From Halobacteriales archaeon QS_1_68_20 (GTDB taxonomy: Archaea; Halobacteriota; Halobacteria; Halobacteriales; PXRE01): a stretch of 64,000 bases of DNA. The position numbers and the translations under genes were made by a program. A model generated the notes under the pieces. That model was not told the origin of the DNA. It worked only from the letters and a program-made list of their open reading frames with translations, and made no database searches. Shown piece by piece: positions 41,741 to 52,927 of this stretch; position 1 is the first letter of the stretch, and every line of letters begins with the position of its first letter. The stretch spans positions 62,001 through 126,000 of the forward strand of contig PXRE01000033.1 in assembly GCA_003021085.1 (NCBI GenBank), read 5' to 3'.

Positions 41741-43949
41741 ATGGACGTCGAACCATAACTCGGACGACAGCAACGCGACGTCGGAGGCGTCGTCCCGCCG
41801 TGAACTGCTATCGGGAATCGCCACGGCCGGCACCGCAGTCGGCTTCTCGGGGTACCAGGGACTGGCCGAAGACGACGGTGCTGGCGAACTTCGTGCGGAT
41901 CACCTACGAGGCGGACGTCATCGTCGTCGGCGAGTTCGTCCGGCGGCGGACCCCGCCCGAACCGCTGGAGGTCGAGGGAGACTGCATCGACGAACTCTGC
42001 CAGTTCCTCGAACCGAGGCAGGTCGACATATGGCGACGGTACCAGGAGGTGATCGGGCACTCGGTGCGCTGTTGGGAGGTGCCCACCGGCGGGGGCGACT
42101 TTATCGAGGTCTGTGGCACCGGTTCCGATCCCGAAGACGAACCCGATCCGAAGTTCGGCGTGTCCGACGCCAGGTTCGTCCAGCGGGTCGACGACACGGT
42201 CGTCAAACCGCCGGAAGACCAACCGATCTACTCCGAACCGAATCCGGACCTCGTCGCGGGCGAGGAGACGACGGTCGTCTTCGAGTTCGACCAGATCGAG
42301 AGCCCTGACCAGGTAGACGAACCCCCCGAGATCACGCTGTACCGCGGCCACTCCGACGACTCCACCAGCGTCGGGGGCTTCGAACACACCGACACGTTCG
42401 AGATTCCCCTCGACAGACTCAACAAGATCAGAGACGACGACGAACACGCCATCGCGGTGCTCCACGAGCTCGCCAACGACGGAGACTCCGGCAACGACCT
42501 CCCGGTGTTCGAGGCCGACAGCAATCCCCTGGCCGTGATCACCGCCAGCAACGTCCTGCGGTTCGACTTCTGGGAGCGAATCAGCGAACACCCGGACGAC
42601 GTCGTCGACCTAACCCCGCTGAAGTGGGGTTCGTCCGCCTGGAAGACAGCGAGGACGGCGACCGGTACGCCGCGAGTACGGACGGCAAACTGCGGGACTA
42701 CCTGCGCTCGGTCGAGAGTGCCACCGAGTACCTCCAGCGGGGCTTCCCCGGCGACGTCGTCACGTTCAAGTACAACGACATGCCCTTCAACGGCGGGTAT
42801 CCGAGGACGAAAGGGATCAACGTCAACTGCGATGGCAAGTGCGTGGTCTACAAGGACCTGAAGCACGCCGAGAACTTCCTCCAGCGCGTGGCGACCGACT
42901 CCTCGTACCCCTACCACAACCTGGGGTTCCCGGACGGCGGGACCATGCGACTCGACGGGCGAGACCGTTCGACCATGGTCGACGAGAGCCAATCGAACGG
43001 CTTCGACGTCGTGGTGGCCATCGTGCCGGGGACCGACGACGACGCCACGGACTACTTCGACTACTGGGGTCTCTCGAGCGCCAGGGGCTTCGCTCGCGGG
43101 AATCCGGGATCGGCGGTGTCCGTGACGGGGGCGAGCGACAGCGGCGACGATCAGGGGATCAGCGTCGCGACCGCCCACGAGATCGGCCACTACTTCCAGG
43201 ACGATTACTGGGAGCCCGCCGAGGACGCCCCGATGGCCCGGCGGAGCGATTCGAAAAACGGGACCTACATCGCCACTGGCCCCGGTGACCAGATCGAACC
43301 GATGCACGCCCGCGCCCAGGGGTCGACGGACGCGTCCGGTGACGCCGACCCGGCGGGCGTGGTCTCGCTGGGCTACGACCTCAAATTCGGGTTCGACAAC
43401 GTCGGTCGGTTCGAGAACCCCCATGGCGCATTCTCCACCGAGGGTCCCGGTGACGGTGACACCACCTTCGGCAGACTCCACAGCTACCTGACCGGGAGCA
43501 CGGCGGGCGCCGAGAAGTCGTGGGCGGACGCCCGCATCCACCAGCAGTTGATCGACAGCGGGTCGAACCATCCGGGAACGTCCGGGAGCGGCTCCGTGAC
43601 GTACATGCTGTCGGCCATCGGCGGGTTCGACGGCGAGGGCAACGTCGAGTACGGGGCAGTCACGGCCATGCCCGGGGTCGAGGAGTACGCCGACGACGGG
43701 GACGCCCCGGTCGTGGTCGAACTGCTGAATCCCCACGACGAAGTGATCGAGTCGACCCGCGTGCCGACCGAAATCGACACCTTCGCCTACGACTCCTCGG
43801 CGGAGCCGCTGGAACTGGTCTCGTTCTCGCTACCGTTCGCCGCCGAGGGCGTGCAGGTTCCCACCACCGGCGAGGAGCAATCGTCGACCATGAACCCCAT
43901 CGAGCGGAGCGTCCGCGACGCCGTCCGCCGGGTACCCGACGAGGGCTAG
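41741..43949 (+). pseudogene. Tat-signal secreted metalloprotease-like protein with multiple frameshifts
   Basis: SSRRELLSGIATAGTAVGFSG in one frame, VLANFVRITYEADVIVVGEF... in another, then FVRLEDSEDGDRYAAST...VATAHEIGHYFQDDYW (HExxH) in a third. Confidence 0.75.
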
Positions 43950-44190
43950 ACGGCGATCCACAGGAAGCTCGAGACTACGTCGGGGAACCGCTAGACGAGG
44001 TCGCCGAACTGATGGCCGCCGACAGCTACGGCGACGCCGCAGCCGTCATGGACGAGCGGTCAGGGGACGCATCCACGAGGTCCTCCTGGCGTACGAGGCG
44101 GCGCTCAACGAACCGACGCTGGAGGGGCTGGACGATCTCGTCGACGAGATGCTCTCCCGGCTACAGGCGGCCGCGGAGGCGACGCAGTAA
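43950..44190 (+). pseudogene. Small frameshifted hypothetical
   Basis: GDPQEARDYVGEPLDEVAELMAADSYGDAAAVMDE in one frame, VRGRIHEVLLAYEAALNEPTLEGLDDLVDEMLSRLQAAAEATQ* in another. Confidence 0.55.
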
Positions 44191-44258
44191 GCCACGTCCC
44201 CGGGGGCGCGGGAGGCGACGCATTCCTACGTCCCCGGGACACGAGCGCCCGTCCCCGC

Positions 44259-45614
44259 TCAGTCGTGGTCGTGGCCGGACCCGCCGGAGATGTCCCCACC
44301 CGCGACGAGGGCGTCGTGGTCGCCCTCGATCATGTCGAGGTCCTTCAGGTTGTCACGCTCCTCGAAGTCCTGGACGGCGTCCAGCAGGTCGTCCTGGGTG
44401 AGGGTGCGTCGCTCCTCGGTCAGCGCGTCCAGCACGGCCTCACGGAGCACCATCCGGAGGTCGCTGCCGGTCAGGCCCTCGGTGCGGTCGGCCAGTTCGT
44501 CGGGGTCGAACTCCTCGATGTCCATCGCGCGGGTGATCACCCGCAGGATGTCCGAGCGCATCTGCACGTCCGGCTTGGGGAAGTTGACGATCTCGTCGAA
44601 CCGCCGCCAGGCCGCCGCGTCCAGTTGATCGGGGTGGTTGGTCGCGCCGATCAACAGCACGTCGTCCTGGATGAGGCTGACCTCGTCGATCGACTTGAGG
44701 AGGGTGTTGACCGCGCGCTTGATCGCGGCGTGTTCGTCGCTGCGGCGGGTCTTGGCGACGAAGTCGAACTCGTCGATGAACAGGATACAGGGCGACAGGC
44801 GCTTTGCCACCTCGAACACCTTCTCGACGTTCTTGGCGGTCTCCCCGAGGTACTGGGAGGTGATCATCGACAGTTTCACCTCCACGAACGGGAGGTCGAG
44901 TTCGTGGGCCAGTCCGCGGGCGGTGGAGGTCTTGCCCGTCCCCGGCGGGCCGACGAACAGGAGTTTGCCGATCTCCCGCAGGCCGATCTGCGCGAGGTAC
45001 TCGCGGTGCTCGATGGCCTTGACGATCTTGTGGATCTCGCCCTCCTGCTCCTCGGTGAGCACGAGGTCCTCCAGGGTCATCTCGATCTCCTCGGGCGCGC
45101 GCACGTCGACGAGGTCCAGCATCTCCTCCTCTTCTTCCTCGTCGAAGTACTCCTCCAGCAGCGAGTCGATCCACACCCGGTCGGCCTGGATGGGCCGGTT
45201 GCGTCTGCGGGCGGTCTCGTGGTCGACGTCGACGCCCGCTTCCCCTTCCCCTTCGAAGTGGGCGGCCAGCGCCGGGTTCGTCGCCAGGCGGTCCTCGTCG
45301 GCGCGCTTGAGGAACCACTGCTCGGCGAGGTCGGGGTCGGTCAGTTCCAGGTCGCCGGTGAAGTTGTCCCGGTCGGTGAACATCAACTCCGAGACCGCTC
45401 TCCAAGGGTCGTCCACGCCGGTCGCCGCCTCGGCGGTCTCCTCGGTGGCCGTCAGCGGCCGTTCGATCTCGCCGCCGTCCCAGAACACCTTGCGGTACCG
45501 CGGCGGGAGGTCGTTCTCGTCGAGGGCCGCCGTCTCGTCGTAGACGCGGGTCGTCAGCAGGAACTCCACGACGTCTACCGCCTCGGGGCGGGCCTCGGTC
45601 TCGGCGTCGCTCAT
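44259..45614 (-). CDS. AAA-family ATPase (proteasome-ATPase/Cdc48-like)
   Basis: LLFVGPPGTGKTSTARGLAHELDLPFVEVKLSMITSQYLGETAKNVEKVFEVAKRLSPCILFIDEFDFVAKTR. Confidence 0.94.
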   Translation of the reverse strand: MSDAETEARPEAVDVVEFLLTTRVYDETAALDENDLPPRYRKVFWDGGEIERPLTATEETAEAATGVDDPWRAVSELMFTDRDNFTGDLELTDPDLAEQWFLKRADEDRLATNPALAAHFEGEGEAGVDVDHETARRRNRPIQADRVWIDSLLEEYFDEEEEEEMLDLVDVRAPEEIEMTLEDLVLTEEQEGEIHKIVKAIEHREYLAQIGLREIGKLLFVGPPGTGKTSTARGLAHELDLPFVEVKLSMITSQYLGETAKNVEKVFEVAKRLSPCILFIDEFDFVAKTRRSDEHAAIKRAVNTLLKSIDEVSLIQDDVLLIGATNHPDQLDAAAWRRFDEIVNFPKPDVQMRSDILRVITRAMDIEEFDPDELADRTEGLTGSDLRMVLREAVLDALTEERRTLTQDDLLDAVQDFEERDNLKDLDMIEGDHDALVAGGDISGGSGHDHD

Positions 45615-45667
45615 TGCCCACGGACTTCGGCACCCAGCGGCCTAACGCTTTCGAAGGGCGGACCCGG

Positions 45668-46187
45668 TCAGGGTCTGGCGACTGCTTCTGCGGCCTCGAT
45701 TTCGTCGGGTTTCTCGACGCGGGCGTACACCGGCCGCCAGACCGCGGGATCGAACGTGCCGACGTCGTCGAAGACCGCCCGGGCACGGTCGGTGAACCGG
45801 TAGAACGTCCGGACGTTCGAGTCGGCGTCGGCGGGTTGCTCGCCACGCTCGTACGAGCACCGCTCCAGTACGTCTGCGTCCACGAGGTCGTCGAGTCGGC
45901 GGGTGATCGTACGGCGCGACACCTCCGGGGTCGCCCGGACCAGTTCCTTCTCGCTCGGGGCCCCTTCGGGTGGCCCGCCACGTCGATCAGGAGTTCGTGG
46001 GCAACCTCCTCCGTCGCGGCGTGCAGGACGCGCCGCCGCGTCTCCGACCGCGTCTCGCCGTCCGCGCCTGGGTCCGCCGGAGTCGCTCGCCCAGCGGCGC
46101 GTCGTACAGCGGCGTCTCCGACCGCGTCTCGCCGTCCGCGCCTGGGTCCCCGCCGTTGGGTGCCGGCCGCCGTTTCCCTCCCGACAT
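45668..46187 (-). pseudogene. Winged-helix regulator disrupted by 74-bp duplication and a frameshift
   Basis: RRRVLHAATEEVAHELLIDVAGHPKG / APSEKELVRATPEVSRRTITRRLDDLVDADVLERC in different frames. Confidence 0.65.
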
Positions 46188-46285
46188 GATCCGTACTGGC
46201 GTCCCCAGGCACATACGCTTGTGCAGATTCCGCACCTGGTCGTCGGTTCCGGAACTTTACACCGGAAGACGGGGCCAGAGGTCGC

Positions 46286-46941
46286 ATGGACGACGCTCCC
46301 GGCGACCAGGGACAGACGGCAGAGGACGCCGGAGACCGGGAACGACTCTTTCGGACCGTCCTCGACGAGTACGAAGCGTTCACCGACCAGCGGATCGACC
46401 GTGAGGAGTACGCCACGCTCAAGCAGGCCATCGTCACTGACGTGGTACCGGTGGACGACGCAGACCGTTCGTTCTTCGTCGTCGGAAGTTACGGCGACGA
46501 GGAGGAAGAGCGACTTCGGTTCGTCGCCGACCGACTCGACTCCATCGGACGGCCGTTCCTGCTGAAGGATCTCGATGCCTTCGACAGCCTGTTACTGTGG
46601 ACGACCGAGTTCAAGGGATGGCGAACCGTGCGACCCACGTCGTCGGCGTGTACGAACACTCGCAAGGCGGCCACGAGTGGGAAGCCGGATGGCTGGACCA
46701 CCAACCGTACCGCGACGAACTTACCGTCTTCAAGCGCGACTACCCCGACCTCGACTGGAGCGACGAACCCTTCGACGGAATGTTCGCACACCTCCTGGAG
46801 ACCATGGCGGCCCTGGGGCACCTGTATCGGTTCGAGGCCACGTCAGACGAATCGGGTGAAACGGTTCCCCGACGCCTGAAAGCGTGCGTTGCAGACTTCA
46901 AATCTGTCGAATTCGACGGAAACGAACCTGATGCGGCCTGA
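46286..46941 (+). pseudogene. TIR/nucleoside-deoxyribosyltransferase-like protein with apparent frameshift near 46612
   Basis: DRSFFVVGSYGDEEEERLRFVADRLDSIGRPFLLKDLD...LWTTEFK then GMANRATHVVGVYEHSQGGHEWEAGWLDHQPYRDELTVFKRDYPDLDWSDEP. Confidence 0.6.
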
Positions 46942-47017
46942 CCTGGGCCGGGACAACTTCCGGCACGTGGTCGCTGGTTCGACCGTCTTTAAGTTGTTGA
47001 GTCCCTCAGGTTCGGGT

Positions 47018-48178
47018 ATGTCGAAGGAGACCACACCGGTGATCGCCAAGGCCTACCGGACGCCGCAGGGCAAACAGGACGGCGTGTTCTCGGAGGTCCG
47101 GAGCGAGGACCTGTCGATCCCGCTGATCAACGAGATCCTGGCGGCGACTGGGCTGGACTCGGGGCACGTCGACGACCTGATGTGGGGCGTCGCCCAGCAG
47201 CGCGGCGAACAGGACAACAACGTGGCCCGCATCATCTCGATCCTGTCGGACCTGGGCGAGGAGGTGCCCGGGACGACGATCAACCGCTGGTGTGCGTCCT
47301 CGATGCAGGCCGTCATGTCGGCGTCGGACGCCGTCAGAGCGGGCCAGCGGGACTGCCTGGTCGTCGGCGGCGTCGAGTCGATGACCCGCGTCCCGATGGA
47401 GGGCGCCTACGAGGGCCGCAACTTCCACCCGCGCCTGCAGGAGGAGTACAACCTCGCGGACCTCCAGATGGGCATGACCGCCGAGAAGGTCGCCGAGGAG
47501 TACGACGTCGGCCGTGACGAGCAGGACGAGTACGGCTACCGCAGTCACATGCGCGCCGCGGAGGCGACCGAGAGAGGCCGCTTCGAGGACCAGATCGTTC
47601 CCGTCGAGGGGACCGACGACGAGGGCAACTCGATCACCGTCACCCAGGACGAGGGCATCCGCCCCAACACCACCGTCGAGAAGATGGGCCAGTTGCCCAC
47701 TGTCTTCAAGGCCGACGGCACGGTCACGCCGGGCAACTCCAGCCAGATCAGCGACGGCGCGGCCGCCCTGCTGGTCACCAGCGAGGCGTTCGCGGAGGAC
47801 TACGGCCTCGACGTGATGGCCTACGTCGGCGACCACAACGTCGCGGGCGTGGACCCGACCGTGATGGGCATCGGCCCGGTCCCGGCGACGAAGGGCCTGC
47901 TGGAGCGCACCGGCGAGTCCATCGACGAGTTCGACCTCGTCGAACTGAACGAGGCGTTCGCCTCCCAGACGCTGTACGCCCAGCGCGAACTCGGCGTACC
48001 CGACGAGAAGTTCAACGTCAACGGCGGCGCCATCGCCATCGGCCACCCGCTCGGGGCGTCGGGCGCCCGTCTGCCCGTGACGCTGATCCACGAACTGAAC
48101 CACCGGAGCCTCGACAAGGGCCTGGCGACGCTCTGTGTCGGCTTCGGGCAGGGCGGCGCGATCACGTTCACGCGGTAA
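47018..48178 (+). CDS. Acetyl-CoA acetyltransferase (thiolase)
   Basis: [54 protein letters not shown]. Confidence 0.96.
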   Translation: MSKETTPVIAKAYRTPQGKQDGVFSEVRSEDLSIPLINEILAATGLDSGHVDDLMWGVAQQRGEQDNNVARIISILSDLGEEVPGTTINRWCASSMQAVMSASDAVRAGQRDCLVVGGVESMTRVPMEGAYEGRNFHPRLQEEYNLADLQMGMTAEKVAEEYDVGRDEQDEYGYRSHMRAAEATERGRFEDQIVPVEGTDDEGNSITVTQDEGIRPNTTVEKMGQLPTVFKADGTVTPGNSSQISDGAAALLVTSEAFAEDYGLDVMAYVGDHNVAGVDPTVMGIGPVPATKGLLERTGESIDEFDLVELNEAFASQTLYAQRELGVPDEKFNVNGGAIAIGHPLGASGARLPVTLIHELNHRSLDKGLATLCVGFGQGGAITFTR

Positions 48179-48229
48179 CGACCGACCCGGACCCCGACGT
48201 TTTTCAGACCCGACCGACTCCGCGTAGCC

Positions 48230-49519
48230 ATGCGTGAAGACGTCGTCTCGGCGCTGGCAGACCACGCCGCTCCGATGGCGTCGACCGACCCCGACGGCGA
48301 CCGCGACGACCTCGCCCCGCTGGCCGACCGCCTGGAGGACGCCGACGTCGTCGGCCTCGGCGAGGCGACCCACGGGACCCGCGAGTGCTTCCAGTCGAAG
48401 CATCGGATAATCCGCCTGCTGGTCGCGGACCTGGGGTTCCGGACGGTCGCGTTCGAGGCGGACGTGGCCGGGATGTTGGCCGCCGACAGGTACGTCCGGG
48501 GCGGTGACGGCGACCCCAGGACGGCGCTGGCGGGCCTCGACACGTGGCAGTTGCGGACGGAAGCGGTCTGTGACCTGTTACGGTGGCTCCGCGAGTTCAA
48601 CGAGGGCCGGCCGCCGGACGACCAGGTGCGCGTCCGGGGCGTCGACCTGAGCGACCCGTCGGTTCCCGCCGAACCGCTCCGGGCCCTGCTGCGGTACGCC
48701 GACGTCGTCCCGGTCCCGAACGACCTCGGCGTTCTCGCCGCGTCGGACGGCCCGCCCGACGATGAGGCTTCCCGGGCCCGCTATCTATCACGGGCAAAAA
48801 CCGCGGCGACCGCCGTCGGCAAGCGACTCGACGCCGACCGAGAATCCTTCGTCGAGGAAACATCGGCGGAACCCTACGCCCTGACTCGCCACCTCGCTCG
48901 CGTCGTCGTCCGGAACTGCGAGTGGCACCGGGTCCGCCACGAACACGACGGCCCCCACGAGGCTGGCATGGCCGAGCGCGACCGCCACGTGGCGGCGAAC
49001 GTCGAGTGGTGTCTGGAGCAAGACCCCGGCACTGGCGCCGCCGTCTGGGCGCACGACGGCCACGTCAAGCGCGGGACGTTCGACGACGGCCGGCCCTGGA
49101 CCGACGCCGAGACGATGGGCGAACACCTGGACCGCGAACTGGGGGACAGCTACTACCCGCTCGGGTTCGACTTCGGCCGTGGCTCGTTCCGGGCGATGGA
49201 CGGGAGCGACCCCGACGCCACGGAGCCCAGGACGTTCACGGTCGGGGATCCGCCGGCCAGGACCGCGACCGCACACTTCGACGCGCTCGATTCGCCGGCT
49301 TTCGTCGACCTCGCGTCGGTTGGCGACGATTCTCGACTGTCCGGGTGGTTCGAAGAGAAGCCGGGGGTTCGTCACGTCGGTTCGGTGTACGACCCGGACG
49401 CGGAGGCGGGAACGTACGTCCAGCGAACCGACCTCCCGGCGTCGTTCGATTGGCTGGTGTTCCTCGGTGAGTCGACGCCGACGCGGCCGGCCGACGGCGA
49501 TCCGGTGACGACGAACTGA
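48230..49519 (+). CDS. Erythromycin esterase family protein
   Basis: [74 protein letters not shown]. Confidence 0.88.
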   Translation: MREDVVSALADHAAPMASTDPDGDRDDLAPLADRLEDADVVGLGEATHGTRECFQSKHRIIRLLVADLGFRTVAFEADVAGMLAADRYVRGGDGDPRTALAGLDTWQLRTEAVCDLLRWLREFNEGRPPDDQVRVRGVDLSDPSVPAEPLRALLRYADVVPVPNDLGVLAASDGPPDDEASRARYLSRAKTAATAVGKRLDADRESFVEETSAEPYALTRHLARVVVRNCEWHRVRHEHDGPHEAGMAERDRHVAANVEWCLEQDPGTGAAVWAHDGHVKRGTFDDGRPWTDAETMGEHLDRELGDSYYPLGFDFGRGSFRAMDGSDPDATEPRTFTVGDPPARTATAHFDALDSPAFVDLASVGDDSRLSGWFEEKPGVRHVGSVYDPDAEAGTYVQRTDLPASFDWLVFLGESTPTRPADGDPVTTN

Positions 49520-49589
49520 ACACCTCGGAACGCAGACAAAAACTCGTTCCCGGAAACAGATATGACGGTCGGCGGCGAGGGACTGGTCG

Positions 49590-50606
49590 ATGTCGGACTC
49601 CGAGACGATGCGAGCGGTACAGGTCCCCGAAGCAGACGAAGCCTTCGAGGTCGTCGAGCGGCCCGTTCCAGAACCGAGACCGAACGAGGTGAGAATCGAA
49701 GTCGCGGCCTGCGGCGTCTGTGGCGGCGACGTCCACGTCTGCGAGGGTGGAGCGTCCGACTATCCTCGCATCCCGGGCCACGAGGTCGTCGGGACCGTCG
49801 ACGCGGTCGGCGAGGGCGTGACCGCGTGGGAGGTCGGCGACCGGGTCGGAGTCGGGTGGCACGGCGGTCACTGCTTCGACTGTGAGGCCTGCCGCCGCGG
49901 GGAGTTCGTCCACTGCACGAACGCGCCGGTCACGGGGATGGACCGCGACGGCGGGTACGCCGAGTACACGCTGGCCCGTAGCGAGGCCGTCGCCGCCATC
50001 CCTGGGGACCCGGCCGACGAGGCGGCCGCACCGCTACTGTGCGCAGGTCTGACTACCTTCAACGCGCTCCGGCACTCCGGTGCCCGGATGGGCGACCTCG
50101 TCGCCGTGGTCGGCGTGGGCGGTCTCGGCCACCTCGCCCTGCAGTACGCCCGGCGGGCCGGGTTCGAGACCGTCGCCGTTTCGCGGGGAACCGACAAGCG
50201 CGAGGCTGCGGCGTCGTTCGGCGCCGACCACTTCGTCGACGCCGAGGCCGAGGACCCCGCGGCGGCCCTCGAAGAACTCGGCGGCGCGGGGGTCGTCCTC
50301 GCCACCGCGCCGGCCAGCGACGCCGTGGCGCCCGTCGTCGGCGGCATCGACGCTGGCGGAGAAGTAATCTCCGTCGGCGTTCCCGAACAGCCGGTCCCCG
50401 TCGACGTGGGGACGCTGGTCGGCACACGCGGCGGCGTCGCTTGGTGGGCCTCGGGGACGCCCCGGGACGCCGAAGACGCCCTCGCGTTCAGCGCCCGGCG
50501 GGACGTCACGCCGACCGTCGAGACGTTCGACCTCGCGGACGCGGAGCGGGCGTTCCGTCGACTCCAGGAGGGCGAGGTCCGGTTCCGCGCCGTCCTGGAA
50601 CCGTGA
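49590..50606 (+). CDS. Zinc-dependent alcohol dehydrogenase
   Basis: CGVCGGDVHVCEGG, GHEVVGTVDAVGEGV, VGVGGLGHLALQYARRAGFETVAVSRG. Confidence 0.93.
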   Translation: MSDSETMRAVQVPEADEAFEVVERPVPEPRPNEVRIEVAACGVCGGDVHVCEGGASDYPRIPGHEVVGTVDAVGEGVTAWEVGDRVGVGWHGGHCFDCEACRRGEFVHCTNAPVTGMDRDGGYAEYTLARSEAVAAIPGDPADEAAAPLLCAGLTTFNALRHSGARMGDLVAVVGVGGLGHLALQYARRAGFETVAVSRGTDKREAAASFGADHFVDAEAEDPAAALEELGGAGVVLATAPASDAVAPVVGGIDAGGEVISVGVPEQPVPVDVGTLVGTRGGVAWWASGTPRDAEDALAFSARRDVTPTVETFDLADAERAFRRLQEGEVRFRAVLEP

Positions 50607-50641
50607 TCGGCGGACGGGGGGACGGCTCCGCTGGTGACGAT

Positions 50642-50665
50642 TTATAAGCTCCCGGGAGCTTATAA
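50642..50665. promoter_or_regulatory. 24-bp perfect palindrome between convergent genes
   Basis: TTATAAGCTCCCGGGAGCTTATAA. Confidence 0.7.
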
Positions 50666-50679
50666 GTGGAAGCCGCCGG

Positions 50680-50964
50680 TCAGGAGGTGTCCTCGCCCTC
50701 GTCGAGCTGGGCGGCCAGGCGTGCGGCGTCCTCGGCGACCTGTTCCGGCGGGAGGTCCGCCTCTTCCGCGATGGTACGGACGTGGTAGGCAAGCAGTGAC
50801 AGCGCCTGCATGCCGACCCGCTCGGGGTCGTCGAAGCGGTGGGCGAACACGTAGTCGAGTTCGTCCCCCGAGACGACGCCCGCGTAGAAGCCGTCGAGGT
50901 CCCCGCGTTCGAGGAGGTCCCGCGCCCGTTCCAGGTCCGTCTCGAAGTCGTCGGCAGGTGGCAT
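50680..50964 (-). CDS. Hypothetical alpha-helical protein
   Basis: MPPADDFETDLERARDLLERGDLDGFYAGVVSGDELDYVFAHRF... Confidence 0.7.
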   Translation of the reverse strand: MPPADDFETDLERARDLLERGDLDGFYAGVVSGDELDYVFAHRFDDPERVGMQALSLLAYHVRTIAEEADLPPEQVAEDAARLAAQLDEGEDTS

Positions 50965-51113
50965 AGCGTTACGACGAACGCCAGCACTGAAAAGGATGGT
51001 TTCGCGCTGTCGGCACTCCGGGATATCGCCCACGCCGGTCCGCCCGACGCCACGGGAAAAAGCGGCGAAAATAATAGTAATTATTTTATATACCGTTCTC
51101 GGAATTAGCCGAT

Positions 51114-52046
51114 ATGTTCTCCGTTTCGACAGTTTATCCGTTTCTGCTCGGGGGCTTGCTCGCCGGGAACCGGTTGCTCTGGATCCACGACGTCCTTCTC
51201 CACTACCGGACCGAACTCGGTGTCGTCGCGTCCATCATTACGATCTTGATCGCGCTCAAATACCTGAAACGGATAGTCGGGATCGGCCGGGTCCTCCGGG
51301 ACGGGATCCGCGACCTCGCCTCGAAGTTCCGTCGTGGGAGGTACGTCCAGTCGTTCTGGGAGGACTTCGTCGAGGAGGGGTTCATCGTCGTTCTCCCGCC
51401 GAGGGACGTCGACGACGAGATCTCGGGCACGATGTCGTTCGACTACCTCGGAAAGGACGAGATGATGGACGAGTTGACCGGCGTGTTCGGCCCACTCGAT
51501 AGTTACCGGGAACGGATCACGTCCGACGACTTCGACCAGAACGATCACGACCTCAACGTGTTGGCCGTGGCCGGTCCGAAGCCGAACCACGTCACCAGGG
51601 AACTACTGTACGGGCAACCGGAGATCGTCTACCGGTTCGAGCGAAACGAATCGAACGACGTCGACACCCCGGACGACATCAGACACAAGATAGTGGGCGA
51701 GCGGGACGGCGAGCAACTCGAATTCGAGACCGAGTACACGGACGAGGGCAACATCACCCGCGACTTCGGGATCATCACGTGGGCGAAGAGTCCGTACAAC
51801 GACGACAAGGTGATCGTGAACGTCGCGGGCGGGTTCGGACAGGGCACGTACGCCGGGTTCCAGTTGCTCAGGGACCGGGACGCACTCCGGTATCTCCTGA
51901 AACACGGTGGGGAGTACTTCCAGGTCGTCTACACCGTAAATATCGGCGAGGAGGGGAGCATCCTGGGGCCGAAACTGATCGACCAGTCGGCGGACGACGA
52001 CCTCCGTCAGCCGACAGTCATCAAGTTATATCACGACGCCGAGTAA
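51114..52046 (+). CDS. Membrane-anchored protein with large uncharacterised soluble domain
   Basis: One or two N-terminal TM; LNVLAVAGPKPNHVTRELLYGQPEIVYRF...RDFGIITWAKSPYNDDKVIVNVAGGFGQGTYAGFQLLRD. Confidence 0.7.
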   Translation: MFSVSTVYPFLLGGLLAGNRLLWIHDVLLHYRTELGVVASIITILIALKYLKRIVGIGRVLRDGIRDLASKFRRGRYVQSFWEDFVEEGFIVVLPPRDVDDEISGTMSFDYLGKDEMMDELTGVFGPLDSYRERITSDDFDQNDHDLNVLAVAGPKPNHVTRELLYGQPEIVYRFERNESNDVDTPDDIRHKIVGERDGEQLEFETEYTDEGNITRDFGIITWAKSPYNDDKVIVNVAGGFGQGTYAGFQLLRDRDALRYLLKHGGEYFQVVYTVNIGEEGSILGPKLIDQSADDDLRQPTVIKLYHDAE

Positions 52047-52056
52047 GTAATTGCCC

Positions 52057-52845
52057 ATGGAAGGGAAGACTGCCGTGGTCACCGGGGGAGGAGGCCAGAA
52101 CATCGGACAGGCGATCTCCCACAGACTGGCGGAGTCGGGGGCCAACGTCGTCATCGCCGACGTCGACGCCGACGCGGGACGGTCGGTCGTCGACGGCATC
52201 GAGGACGCCGGGGGGGAGGCGGCCTTCGTCGAGACCGACGTGACGGATCCGGACGACGTCGGAGGACTGGTCGAAGCGGCGGTCGAGACCTACGGGACGC
52301 TCGACGTACTCGTCAACAGTGCAGGGAGGGCAAGAGGCGTCGAACTTGCGGACATCGACGCGAGCACGTTCGAGTGGAACCTGCGACAGAACCTCACTTC
52401 GGCGGCGATCTGTACCCGCGAGGCGTTACCTCACCTCCGGGACGGCGGGGGTAGTGTCGTGTTCATTTCCAGCGTCAACGCACTGCTCGGGGGATTCAGC
52501 GAGGTGGCCTACTCGAGCGCGAAAGCCGGCCTTCACGCCCTCTGCCGGGGACTGACCGCGGATTACGCACCCGAGGGCGTCCGGTTCAACGTCGTCTGTC
52601 CGGGGTCGGTCATCGGCGACGCCTCCGTGTGGGACGAGCGTAAACCCGAAGAAAGCGGGACCCTGGAAGACCTCGCCGACCTGTATCCGCTCGGCCGATA
52701 CGGAAAACCGGAGGACGTTGCGGAGGTCGTCCACTTCCTGGCTTCCGACCGGGCCGACTGGATCACCGGAATCGTCCTCCCGGTCGACGGGGGCATCAGC
52801 GCGACCGGGAACCTCCCGGGCGGTGAGTGGTGGAACTCGATCTGA
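52057..52845 (+). CDS. SDR family oxidoreductase
   Basis: TAVVTGGGGQNIGQAISHRLAESGANVVIADVD, NSAGRA, YSSAKAGLHALCRGL. Confidence 0.94.
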   Translation: MEGKTAVVTGGGGQNIGQAISHRLAESGANVVIADVDADAGRSVVDGIEDAGGEAAFVETDVTDPDDVGGLVEAAVETYGTLDVLVNSAGRARGVELADIDASTFEWNLRQNLTSAAICTREALPHLRDGGGSVVFISSVNALLGGFSEVAYSSAKAGLHALCRGLTADYAPEGVRFNVVCPGSVIGDASVWDERKPEESGTLEDLADLYPLGRYGKPEDVAEVVHFLASDRADWITGIVLPVDGGISATGNLPGGEWWNSI

Positions 52846-52927
52846 GCCGGGTTCGCCGGCCGGGCCGCGTCGGTGCGGTCGAGCCGAAAGAAGATTACGT
52901 CAGTGATGGAACGTAGTCAACCGACGC

